A stretch of 26,015 nucleotides of DNA from an uncultured Bacteroides sp. Its GTDB lineage: Bacteria; Bacteroidota; Bacteroidia; Bacteroidales; Bacteroidaceae. Below are positions 1-8,015 of the stretch, in pieces. A program made the translations under genes and the position numbers. The stretch covers positions 1 to 26,015 of the forward strand of contig CABROZ010000020.1 in NCBI GenBank assembly GCA_902472795.1, read 5' to 3'. How positions within the stretch are numbered: position 1 is the first letter of the stretch; each line of letters begins with the position of its first letter. Under the pieces are notes generated by a model. The model was given only the letters and a program-made list of their open reading frames with translations. It was not told the DNA's origin and made no database searches.

Positions 1-4
1 TTAC

Positions 5-95
5 CCATTAACCATTTACCATTAACCATTAACCATTTACCATTAATCATTAACCATTAACCATTTTCCATTCTCAATTATCAATTATCAATTCT
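5..95. repeat. Heptanucleotide tandem array (13 units of 7 bp)
   Basis: Thirteen consecutive 7-mers run in strict register. The units are CCATTAA or CCATTTA, drifting to CCATTTT, CCATTCT and then CAATTAT and CAATTCT at the right end. The first bases of the window (TTAC) fit the end of another unit, so the array probably continues to the left. It lies about 230 bp beyond the stop of the minus-strand YjbH-like gene. The rest of 1-326 is AT-rich up to about 235 and then more GC-rich, and I see no gene in it. Confidence 0.8.
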
Positions 96-326
96 CTTAC
101 TTCTTATCATAACCTTACGAAGCTTAATTTCATTTATTAGTAGTTAAGGTCAGTCAAATATAACCAAAGTTCCGGGAAGTCGTATCATTTTTAAACTATA
201 CACATAGTTTTTATCATCTTTTGTCTTTTCGCCACACCATACGGAACGAGGGCCTGCCCCGACCTCCCATCCACAAAGGATTTCCTGTCGCGACAGACCC
301 TCGCCCTCACTGCCGGTTGTTTCTCC

Positions 327-1157
327 TTACCTCCAGTGCTTCCATCGGTTCCCCCCTAACAGGTTCACCTTATATACCAATCCAGCCGACACATACTTCC
401 CGTCCTGCAGTTCGAACAGCAGGCTGAAGTGATCGCTCCACATCGAATACGTGAAGCCCACGTTCACCGTCTTCGAGTCATATTCGGCAATCACGTTCAG
501 TTCCTTGTGGAAAGCCGGTCTGAAGTTCACGCCCACCGCCGGTCCGTTCAGTGGATAGTCCGTCCGCCTGTTGTACAGCCAAGCTGCATGTACGCCCAGT
601 TCTCCGTAACGAACGTCGAAGTGTTTGGTCATGACGGCATACATGCGGTTGAAAAAACCGTTACTATTCCCTTGAACAGCCATTTCTGTATATTCATGAG
701 TTCCTCCCGTCATTGGATCACTGACACCCACCACAATAGCAGGCATGTATTTCCACCACTCTCTTTCTTTCAAGACCTGCCAACGCGCAGCAAAATGCCG
801 ATCCTGATTCACAAATTTTCCCCACGTCAGTTCCGGCCAGAAACTGTTTTCCTTCTTCCCCTTGAATAAAGTACAGACATAGGAAATTTCCAACCGGTGA
901 AAAAAAGTTATGTTCAAAAAATAGTTGAAGGTATCATATCCCCACCAATATTTACTAGGCAGGTTATGTTTTTCTAAAAAATTACCTCCTATTATTAAAG
1001 TTCCATCCCGCTGCATGTCCGCACTGGGCATGTGCAGTAATCCAGTTACTCCGCATGTCATCTGTGCTTTGCCAGGCAACACTCCGAACAGCAGGCATAT
1101 CCATACGACTGCTATTCCTTTTCTATTCTTCCAGATTTTTTTTTTCTTTCCAACCAT
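327..1157 (-). CDS. YjbH-domain outer-membrane/exopolysaccharide-associated protein
   Basis: This encodes 276 residues. The N-terminus is basic (MVGKKKKIWKNRKG), followed by a hydrophobic stretch and a likely signal peptidase site near GKAQ, so export is expected. The mature part opens with CGVTGLLHMPSADMQRDG, which resembles the start of the YjbH family, where a conserved 'GLL-MP-A' segment leads into alternating aromatic and polar strands typical of an outer-membrane beta-barrel. YjbH proteins are linked to exopolysaccharide secretion in enterobacteria. No polysaccharide genes are visible nearby, so the role here is unknown. It is shorter than proteobacterial YjbH (about 700 residues) and matches only the N-terminal type of repeat, which I believe is usual for Bacteroides homologues. 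It is transcribed divergently from the GH84 gene. No clear promoter was seen for it. Confidence 0.6.
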   Translation of the reverse strand: MVGKKKKIWKNRKGIAVVWICLLFGVLPGKAQMTCGVTGLLHMPSADMQRDGTLIIGGNFLEKHNLPSKYWWGYDTFNYFLNITFFHRLEISYVCTLFKGKKENSFWPELTWGKFVNQDRHFAARWQVLKEREWWKYMPAIVVGVSDPMTGGTHEYTEMAVQGNSNGFFNRMYAVMTKHFDVRYGELGVHAAWLYNRRTDYPLNGPAVGVNFRPAFHKELNVIAEYDSKTVNVGFTYSMWSDHFSLLFELQDGKYVSAGLVYKVNLLGGNRWKHWR

Positions 1158-1263
1158 CTATGATTCTCTTAATGTAGTTAAGGACTTAAGAAGTTAAGGA
1201 GTTAAGCCAATACCTTTGTGAAAGTATGCTAATCACATACTCCAACTGTCTGCTTTAACTTCT

Positions 1264-1417
1264 AAGGGGATGTGTCAAATTAAGGAATCGCTTTCCTTTA
1301 GGCACGGATTACACGGAAATTCACGGATTATTCTATTTCTGTCTCCGTATATTCCGCGTAATCCGTGCCTAAAAGCTAACAAGAAGTCAGCCTCTTTTAA
1401 TTACGACACACCCTCTT
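1264..1417. repeat. MITE-like nested inverted repeat, copy A
   Basis: The outer arms are at 1264-1283 and 1397-1417. The left arm reads AAGGGGATGTGTCAAATTAA, and the right arm is its near-complement ending GACACACCCTCTT. Nested inside, 1297-1317 pairs with 1353-1373 at 20 of 21 positions and contains the core GGCACGGATTACACGGA. The same outer ends recur at 21168-21260 with different internal sequence. It sits between two divergent genes, so it is not an obvious terminator for either. It has no coding capacity, so if mobile it depended on another element. Confidence 0.65.
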
Positions 1418-1505
1418 GTGCTCTGTTTTGTTGGGGGAGACTGCCGTATTCAAAATTAGTACATGCTTCCTTTGGAGAAAGTTCATTGTTTTTTTAGTAT
1501 AGGTA

Positions 1506-1536
1506 GTTGTTTATATTGGTGAAAGGTGTATTTTTG
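1506..1536 (+). promoter_or_regulatory. Bacteroides-type promoter for the GH84 gene
   Basis: The -33 box GTTG at 1506-1509 is followed by 19 nt and a perfect -7 box TATTTTTG (TAnnTTTG) at 1529-1536. It ends 27 nt before the GH84 start codon. Confidence 0.6.
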
Positions 1537-1563
1537 TACCCATTCATTATTAAACTAACTCCT

Positions 1564-3789
1564 ATGAAAAAAAGAAGATTATTGCTTTTGGGTATGATGG
1601 GGTGCCTGTCCTTGGGCATGTTGCAGGCTCAGGAATTCCATTTACAGCCCACTCCCCAAATGTACGAAACAACCCGGGACAGCATTTCCATGCCTTCTGC
1701 TTACGTATTGTCTGTCAGCCAGGAGGAAAGTAGCTCACCTGCATTGCGCTTGTTGGAACACATCTTGCCGGGAAAATCCGGCAAGGCAGCCTTTCGTGTC
1801 AGTCTTGGCATCAAAGGCGATAAGGCCGTTAGAAAATATGCCCGTCAGATTCCGGCGATTCCCGAAGGATATTATCTGAAGATAGCAACGGACGAGATTG
1901 TCATTGCGGGTGCCGACGAGCGAGGAGCTTACTATGGCGTGCAGACGCTGGCTCAGTTGCTGACGTTGCCCAAGCTGCCTTTGGCCGAGATTACCGATTA
2001 TCCGGATGTCCCCTATCGGGGAGTAGTGGAAGGCTTTTACGGTACTCCCTGGAGCCACGAGGCCCGTCTCAGTCAGCTGGAGTTCTATGGCCGCAACAAG
2101 ATGAACGTCTATCTGTATGGTCCCAAAGACGACCCCTATCACAGCACTCCCAACTGGCGCAAACCTTATCCCGAACCAGAGGCGGCTCAGCTGAAAGAAC
2201 TGGTAAACAAGGCTGCCGAAAACGAAGTGATTTTCTATTGGGCCATCCATCCGGGACAGGATATCCGGTGGAATGACGAAGACCGTCAGAACCTGATGGA
2301 TAAGTTCGAGCATATGTATCAGTTGGGGGTACGTGGCTTTGCCGTCTTTTTCGATGACATTTCGGGTGAAGGTACCAAGGCTGACAAACAGGCCGAACTG
2401 CTTAACTATCTGGACGATCATTTCGTTAAAGTAAAAGGGGATGTCGAGCCGCTTATCATGTGCCCTACCGAATATAACAAGTCGTGGTCCAACGTGGCCG
2501 GAGGTTACCTGACAACGTTGGGTGAGAAGCTGAATCCTGACATTCAGATTATGTGGACGGGCAATCGCGTCATTGCCACCATCGATCGTGAAACGATGGA
2601 TTTCATCAATCCGCTGCTGAAACGCAAAGCCTATATCTGGTGGAACTTCCCTGTTTCCGACTATGTACGCGATCATTTGCTCATGGGACCTGTCTATGGC
2701 AACGGACTCGATATTGCCGACCGGATGGAAGGTTTCGTGTCCAATCCTATGGAACATGCCGAAGCTTCTAAAATAGCACTCTATAGTGTGGCCGACTATG
2801 CCTGGAATCTGTCCGACTATGACAGTAACGCATCCTGGGAACGGGCTATCCGTAGCTTGATGCCCCAACATGCTGCATATCTGGAGACTTTTGCCGCTCA
2901 TAATTCCGATCTGGGTGTCAATGGGCATGGTTTCAGACGTGATGAGTCGGTGGCTTTACAACCGGCTTTACATCGTCTTCGTTCGGCTTATGAGAAAGAC
3001 GGAACCATTGATGAGGCCTCTTTCCGTGAAGTAGGTGCGGAATGCCGGAAAGTGGTGGAGGCTGCCGATTGCCTGTTGGCGTCGCAGGAAAATACGGCTC
3101 TGATTGCTGAGATAGAGCCGTGGCTGATTCAGTTCAAGCTGGTGGGGCAGTACGGTGAGGCAGTACTCCGTATGATGCGTCTTCTTCCGACATCGGATGC
3201 TGAAGCATTCGAAGCAGCCTATGCCCATGCCAAAGCTTTGCAGATGTTGATGTACAAGGTTGATACATCGTACAATCAGAATCCTTACCAGCCGGGTGTG
3301 AAAAGTGGAAGTAAGGAATTGCTCCCCACGTTTTATGCTTTGTTCGAATCTGTTGTGGAACGCTACAATTCTGTTTATCAGTCACACATGGATGCCCGTG
3401 CCGTATATATGCCTTACTCGATGAGTAGCAATGTCTCTCAATTGGCTTCTTTGGCTGTTTCGCGCAAAGGCAGAGGTGGCAGTGTCGCTTCAGTCAACGA
3501 GGTGGTTCGTTGGCAGCCGGGTGGCGAACTGGTGCTGACGTTGGATGGGGTTCGTACGCTGAAGAATTTGTCTGTCGATTTAGGCATTGCGGATATTACT
3601 GGCTTGTTCCGTCTGGAGACTACTGTGGATGGCAATGTCTGGGAACCGGCTGCTCTGCAATTGGCGAATGGCAAAACGCGTTTTAACTGTCAGGTTGGTG
3701 GCCGTAAAGCACAGAAAATTCGTCTGATCAGTATTTCCGGTCAGGAGCAGCAAGTCTATTTTAAACGTTTTATGTTCGAGGAAGAATAG
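1564..3789 (+). CDS. GH84 beta-N-acetylglucosaminidase (BtGH84 / O-GlcNAcase-like), secreted
   Basis: The product (741 residues from the chosen start) is a retaining exo-beta-N-acetylglucosaminidase that uses substrate-assisted catalysis. It closely resembles the structurally studied B. thetaiotaomicron GH84. A signal peptide covers about residues 1-22 (MKKRRLLLLGMMG... to LQA). An N-terminal alpha/beta domain follows to about 150, then the GH84 barrel beginning YRGVVEGFYGTPWSHEARLS. The catalytic pair is Asp264-Asp265 in FAVFFDDISGEG, equivalent to Asp242/Asp243 of BtGH84. The substrate-binding Asn lies in IWWNFPVSDY. A helical region and a C-terminal beta module finish the protein, and the length matches the family. 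An in-frame ATG at 1507 lies inside the promoter and precedes the signal peptide, so 1564 is preferred. Natural substrates are probably host mucin or glycoprotein GlcNAc, which is inferred from the family. Confidence 0.93.
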   Translation: MKKRRLLLLGMMGCLSLGMLQAQEFHLQPTPQMYETTRDSISMPSAYVLSVSQEESSSPALRLLEHILPGKSGKAAFRVSLGIKGDKAVRKYARQIPAIPEGYYLKIATDEIVIAGADERGAYYGVQTLAQLLTLPKLPLAEITDYPDVPYRGVVEGFYGTPWSHEARLSQLEFYGRNKMNVYLYGPKDDPYHSTPNWRKPYPEPEAAQLKELVNKAAENEVIFYWAIHPGQDIRWNDEDRQNLMDKFEHMYQLGVRGFAVFFDDISGEGTKADKQAELLNYLDDHFVKVKGDVEPLIMCPTEYNKSWSNVAGGYLTTLGEKLNPDIQIMWTGNRVIATIDRETMDFINPLLKRKAYIWWNFPVSDYVRDHLLMGPVYGNGLDIADRMEGFVSNPMEHAEASKIALYSVADYAWNLSDYDSNASWERAIRSLMPQHAAYLETFAAHNSDLGVNGHGFRRDESVALQPALHRLRSAYEKDGTIDEASFREVGAECRKVVEAADCLLASQENTALIAEIEPWLIQFKLVGQYGEAVLRMMRLLPTSDAEAFEAAYAHAKALQMLMYKVDTSYNQNPYQPGVKSGSKELLPTFYALFESVVERYNSVYQSHMDARAVYMPYSMSSNVSQLASLAVSRKGRGGSVASVNEVVRWQPGGELVLTLDGVRTLKNLSVDLGIADITGLFRLETTVDGNVWEPAALQLANGKTRFNCQVGGRKAQKIRLISISGQEQQVYFKRFMFEEE

Positions 3790-3874
3790 CTTCCGAACAC
3801 TTTTCTGATAGAATGTGTAGGAAGGAGAAGATAGCAATATAATGTTATCTATTCCATAGAGGCGGTTAAAAACG

Positions 3875-3925
3875 AATGACACAGATTGTTTAGTTGATTT
3901 TATAGCTTAACCAATCTGTGTCATT
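3875..3925. terminator. Bidirectional hairpin terminator between convergent genes
   Basis: A perfect 14-bp inverted repeat, AATGACACAGATTG (3875-3888) with CAATCTGTGTCATT (3912-3925), encloses a 23-nt loop. It is followed by TTTTG on the plus strand and by CGTTTTTAAC on the minus strand. It lies between the GH84 stop and the restored end of the esterase gene, so it can terminate both. Confidence 0.65.
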
Positions 3926-3972
3926 TTGCATGTGCGGACTTTTTGATGCGAGTTCGTTTTTCCGGCCGACAA

Positions 3973-5516
3973 TCATTCTCTGACGATTTCGCCGATCCAG
4001 GCAAACAGTTCGTTCAGAGCGTAGTCACCGGAATGAGGACGATTCCAGGATAGTTTGAAATTGACTTCTTTTCCCATATTTTGCAACTTGGTGGCTAAAT
4101 TGGAATGGGAAAGGCTGTATCGCGGTCGCGCGCTCCATGGCGAATGTACCAGTGCCGGGTGATAAGACTTTGCGGGTCGTCTAACATTCTCATCGGGTTT
4201 ATCATTCTGACCCGTTCCCTGAGGGCATTGTCAATGGTTGCCGTAGGGTTGCCTGTTGCTTGCTGTAGCGAATAGTCGGTGAAGTTTACGCTGTTACCGC
4301 TTTCATCACCGAATACTTCATTCTCTGCGCTGGCTTTGGCTCCTGCTACTCCTTGGCTGTCGAAGGCCGGGGGCGTTTTCAGGGCGATGGTGGTGACAAC
4401 ATAGTTCAGGTATTTATCCAAATCGAGGTCGGTGATGTATTCGCCGCTTTTCTGAGGACGAGACAGATTGGATTCATTAGAACGGATGTTGATATTCTGA
4501 TTGTTGGCAATCCCTGTACGTGGAAATGGTCCATATTGTTCGTTTAGCTTTTGGATGGTGGGAGCAAAGGAGTTTGTGCCTTGTCCTTTGCTGAACCGAA
4601 AACCGATGCTGTCAGGAATGTCCGCACCTGCGTCTTTCGCCTCCTGTGCACTTTTTATAAGAAGTTGCTTCAGGTAGTCGCGGTAATTGTCGGTTGTAAG
4701 AATGGTTCCGTCGGTCTGTTTCAGATTCAAACTTTTCAGGTATGTACCGAACTGTTCTGCCAATTCTTCCGACACCTTTTTCTGCTTGGGAGTGAGTGGT
4801 CGGGTAATGTTGTTGGTACAAGCATACAGCCATTCGTAAGCCATGTCGGCATGTTCCAGATCAACGATGGGGCAGTAGCAGACAGCGGCAAAGATATCAT
4901 CGCGTTCGTTGGCGGCTCCCATGTCTTCTAAATCTTGTTGATATGCCGGATTGTTGCCCGAAGCTCCCAACAGTGCCGACATGGCTCCACCGGCGCTTGT
5001 ACCGTCGGAAATGATTTTTTCGGCATTGCCGGGTATTTCCTTGTCGAAATGTCGCAAGTAGCGGACGGCTGCTTTCAAGTCGAGCAGCCCTTTGGGTGCC
5101 CGTCCGGTATAGATTTTGTCACCTTTGTCTTCGGTCACCGAATTACGTCCTCTGGCGCCGGGTATCACGACAACATATCCTTCGGCCAAAGCCCTGCCCG
5201 ATGCGTCTTCGGCATCGATGGCTTGAGGTTTGGCAGCCATGTATCCGCCTATGTAGTTGCGCATAAATATAGGAGTAGCCTGAGTGGCACCCTGTGGCAC
5301 GTAGATGTTCATGTACTGATAAGTGGAATCTTCGACGTTGGTAACGTAATACAGATTTGTGTAGGCAGTATAGTTAACGGTTTTGCCTTGTGGCAATGTA
5401 ACAGACCCCGCCACGCCTTTCGAAGCATCAAACACTAACTGAGGTGCAGGCTTCACCGCTGCCGTGGCACACACAGACAATGCCATGGAAGCAGTTGCAA
5501 CGAAAAGTTTCTTCAT
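3973..5516 (-). pseudogene. Subtype-B tannase-like secreted serine esterase, frameshifted near the C-terminus
   Basis: The open frame from 5516 gives 473 residues and ends in an early TAG at 4095-4097. A signal peptide (MKKLFVATASMALSVCATA) precedes an alpha/beta-hydrolase fold. The nucleophile elbow is DGTSAGG with Ser174. The segment RHGARDRDTAFPIP near residues 459-472 should carry the catalytic Asp. Past the TAG, another frame continues the family sequence to a TGA at 3973-3975: NLATKLQNMGKEVNF, then WNRPHSGDYALNELFAW. The His in PHSGDY is the expected third triad member. A loss of 1 or 4 bases around 4097-4106 explains this. Adding AATT restores 'PIPINLATKL', which fits homologues as I remember them. 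As read, the protein lacks its catalytic His and about 40 residues. Tannase-like esterases cleave gallate or related aromatic esters, but the substrate here is unproven. A sequencing error is possible. Confidence 0.75.
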
Positions 5517-5735
5517 TGTGTATTGATTTAATATGTGAGGTAAAAATAGAATTTTTTCTTGTTGGATGTGATGGTGCGGTAGAATCTTTTATGTTTCTTT
5601 TTGTAAAAATGACAGAGTTTGTCTGGATTGGTATGTTGATGGAATGAAGGAGTGGAAAGCTGTTGTCGGAATGCAGGAAAACTGACCGTGCAGACAGGCC
5701 GGAATGTTACTGAAATGAAATAATTTGGCGATGTT

Positions 5736-5766
5736 TTTGATAATTGAAAGATTAACGCTAATTTTG
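5736..5766 (+). promoter_or_regulatory. Bacteroides-type promoter for tig
   Basis: The -33 box TTTG (5736-5739), a 19-nt spacer and a perfect -7 box TAATTTTG (5759-5766) lie 57 nt before the tig start. The remaining 5517-5823 gap between divergent genes is AT-rich. I saw no convincing minus-strand promoter for the esterase gene. Confidence 0.65.
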
Positions 5767-5823
5767 CGCACTCATTTTGGGAAATTGGAATATAGTAATA
5801 AATCAAATAAATAATTTGTCACG

Positions 5824-7179
5824 ATGAACGTTTCATTGCAAAACATTGACAAGGTAAGCGCATTGCTTACGGTAAAGCTCGAAAAAGCAGATTATCAAGA
5901 ACGGGTGGATAAGGCTTTGAAGCACCTCCGCCAAAAAGCACAAATGCCGGGTTTCCGTCCGGGCATGGTTCCTATGGGTTTGGTGAAGAAGATGTACGGA
6001 AAGTCTGTACTGGCCGAAGAAGTGAACAAGTTGCTTTCTGAAACTGTATATAAGTATATTCAGGACAATAAGGTGAACATGTTGGGCGAACCTCTGCCGA
6101 ACGAAGAAAAGCAACCGACTATCGATTTCGATACGATGGAAGACTTCGAATTTGTGTTCGACATTGCCTTGGCTCCTGACTTCAAAGTAGAAGTCAGCAA
6201 GGATGATAAAGTGGACTACTACAACATCGAAGTAACCGAGGAAATGGTAAACAATCAGGTTAAAGCCTATAAGCAACGTAACGGCAAGTATGAAAAGGTT
6301 GAGACTTATGCCGATAACGACATGCTGAAAGGTTTGCTGGCCGAACTTGATGAAGAAGGCAATACGAAAGAGGGTGGCATTCAGGTAGAAGGTGCCGTTA
6401 TGATGCCTTCGTATATGAAGAACGGCGAGCAGAAGGCTATTTTTGCTAATGCCAAGGTAAACGATGTATTGGTATTCAATCCTCATGTGGCTTGGGATGG
6501 CAATCCGGCAGAAATTGCTTCTTTGTTGAAGATCGATAAGGAGGCTGCTGCTGAGATGAAGTCCAACTTCAGCTATCAGGTTGAGGAAATCACTCGTTTC
6601 GTTGAAGGCGAGCTGACTCAGGAAATCTTCGACCAGGTATTTGGCGAAGGCAATGTGAAGACTGAAGAAGAATTCCGTGCAAAAGTGAAAGATGTGATAG
6701 CAGAACAGTTTGTTGCTGACAGCGATTATAAGTTCCTCATCGACCTCCGCAAGGTTCTGACCGATAAGGTGGGTAAGCTGGAATTCCCCGATGCATTGCT
6801 GAAACGCATCATGCGACTGAACAACCCTGATAAGGATGAAAAGTTTGTTGAAGACAACTATGACAAGAGCATCGAAGAGCTGACTTGGCATTTGATTAAA
6901 GAACAGTTGGTTAAAGCCAATGAAATCAAAGTTGAGCAGAAAGACATTACCGACATGGCTAAGGAGGCTACCCGTGCACAGTTTGCACAATACGGCATGC
7001 TGAGTGTACCTGATGAAATTCTGGAGAATTACTCGAAAGAAATGCTTAAGAAGAAAGAAAGTGTAGAAGGTTTGGTGAATCGTGTAATAGAGGCCAAGCT
7101 TGCTACGGCACTGAAAGAACAGGTTACACTGGAAAATAAAGCCATCTCGGCTGCCGACTTCAACAAAATGTTCGAATAA
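5824..7179 (+). CDS. tig: Trigger factor, ribosome-associated chaperone
   Basis: The product (451 residues) binds the ribosome exit tunnel and shields nascent chains. The N-terminal ribosome-binding domain (about 1-115) carries the signature as GFRPGMVP at residues 43-50. The middle region where the FKBP-type PPIase normally sits (about 150-250) is divergent. A helical C-terminal domain follows (about 255-440), rich in charged residues. Length is normal for the family. It is the first gene of a protein-quality-control cluster with clpP and clpX, as in many bacteria, but a strong terminator separates it from clpP. A good promoter lies 57 nt upstream. The start follows CACG without a clear Shine-Dalgarno, which is usual in this phylum. 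Confidence 0.95.
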   Translation: MNVSLQNIDKVSALLTVKLEKADYQERVDKALKHLRQKAQMPGFRPGMVPMGLVKKMYGKSVLAEEVNKLLSETVYKYIQDNKVNMLGEPLPNEEKQPTIDFDTMEDFEFVFDIALAPDFKVEVSKDDKVDYYNIEVTEEMVNNQVKAYKQRNGKYEKVETYADNDMLKGLLAELDEEGNTKEGGIQVEGAVMMPSYMKNGEQKAIFANAKVNDVLVFNPHVAWDGNPAEIASLLKIDKEAAAEMKSNFSYQVEEITRFVEGELTQEIFDQVFGEGNVKTEEEFRAKVKDVIAEQFVADSDYKFLIDLRKVLTDKVGKLEFPDALLKRIMRLNNPDKDEKFVEDNYDKSIEELTWHLIKEQLVKANEIKVEQKDITDMAKEATRAQFAQYGMLSVPDEILENYSKEMLKKKESVEGLVNRVIEAKLATALKEQVTLENKAISAADFNKMFE

Positions 7180-7198
7180 GCAAGAAAAACATGAGCTG

Positions 7199-7225
7199 AC
7201 AGGCTACAGGTGACTTGTAGCCTGT
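7199..7225 (+). terminator. Hairpin after tig (first of two)
   Basis: A 10-bp perfect stem, ACAGGCTACA pairing with TGTAGCCTGT around a 7-nt loop, starts 19 nt after the tig stop. There is no real T-tract after it, so it may protect the mRNA 3' end rather than terminate. Confidence 0.5.
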
Positions 7226-7243
7226 GGCTTATTGTATAATATG

Positions 7244-7284
7244 CAGGGTCGTTTGAAAAGTTTTTCAAACATCCCTGTTTTTTT
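7244..7284 (+). terminator. Strong intrinsic terminator between tig and clpP
   Basis: The stem CAGGG (7244-7248) plus GTTTGAAAA (7251-7259) pairs with TTTTCAAAC (7262-7270) and CCCTG (7273-7277), with a 2-nt internal loop and a 2-nt terminal gap. Seven Ts follow directly. This is the clearest rho-independent terminator in the window. Confidence 0.8.
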
Positions 7285-7313
7285 GTGTCTATCTATTCTT
7301 TTTTGTTTCTTTG
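7282..7313 (+). promoter_or_regulatory. Probable clpPX promoter overlapping the tig terminator T-tract
   Basis: The -33 box TTTG (7282-7285) lies at the end of the terminator T-tract. After 20 nt comes TTTCTTTG (7306-7313), one mismatch from TAnnTTTG. It is placed 37 nt before the clpP ATG. Confidence 0.45.
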
Positions 7314-7350
7314 CACCCGTTTTTAATCAACTAATAAATTGGATAAGACA

Positions 7351-8013
7351 ATGGATGATTTTAGAAAATATGCAACCAAGCATTTGGGTATGAACAGTCT
7401 GGTGCTGGACGATGTCATTAAGTCGCAGGCTGGGTATTTGAATCCATATATTCTTGAGGAGCGTCAGCTTAATGTGACCCAACTTGACGTGTTCTCGCGT
7501 TTAATGATGGATCGTATCATCTTTCTGGGTACTCAGATCGATGATTATACCGCGAATACTTTGCAGGCCCAGTTGCTCTATCTCGATTCGGTAGATCCGG
7601 GAAAGGATATTTCTATTTATATTAATTCGCCGGGCGGTTCTGTTTACGCAGGTCTGGGTATTTATGATACAATGCAATTTATATCCAGTGATGTGGCAAC
7701 CATCTGTACAGGCATGGCAGCCAGCATGGCTGCTGTATTGCTGGTGGCCGGAGCCGAAGGTAAGCGTTCGGCGCTGACTCATTCGCGTGTGATGATTCAT
7801 CAGCCGATGGGCGGAGCACAAGGACAGGCTTCGGACATTGAAATTACCGCTCGCGAAATTCAGAAATTGAAGAAAGAACTTTATACTATTATTGCCGATC
7901 ATTCGCATACTCCTTTTGACAAGGTATGGGCCGACTCTGACCGTGACTACTGGATGACAGCTCAGGAAGCGAAAGATTATGGTATGGTTGATGAAGTATT
8001 GATTAAGAAATAA
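7351..8013 (+). CDS. clpP: ATP-dependent Clp protease proteolytic subunit
   Basis: ClpP (220 residues) is the serine peptidase of the ClpXP machine and forms a 14-subunit barrel. The catalytic triad is visible: Ser125 in GMAASM, His150 in HSRVMIHQP and Asp199 in DRDYWMTA. The oligomerisation segment INSPGGSVYAGLGIYDTM and the family length also agree. The N-terminus is longer than mature E. coli ClpP and may be processed. I chose the ATG at 7351. A TTG at 7339 is in frame but would add only four residues. The stop is 2 bp before clpX, so the two are clearly co-transcribed and act together. Confidence 0.96.
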   Translation: MDDFRKYATKHLGMNSLVLDDVIKSQAGYLNPYILEERQLNVTQLDVFSRLMMDRIIFLGTQIDDYTANTLQAQLLYLDSVDPGKDISIYINSPGGSVYAGLGIYDTMQFISSDVATICTGMAASMAAVLLVAGAEGKRSALTHSRVMIHQPMGGAQGQASDIEITAREIQKLKKELYTIIADHSHTPFDKVWADSDRDYWMTAQEAKDYGMVDEVLIKK

Positions 8014-8015
8014 GT

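Noticed and set aside
221..427. Small plus-strand open frame near the left end
   Set aside because: It overlaps the 3' end of the YjbH-like gene, and its composition is Pro/His/Thr-rich without any family resemblance.
1735..2928. Minus-strand open frame of about 397 codons
   Set aside because: It is antisense to the GH84 catalytic domain and has no recognisable domain or start context.
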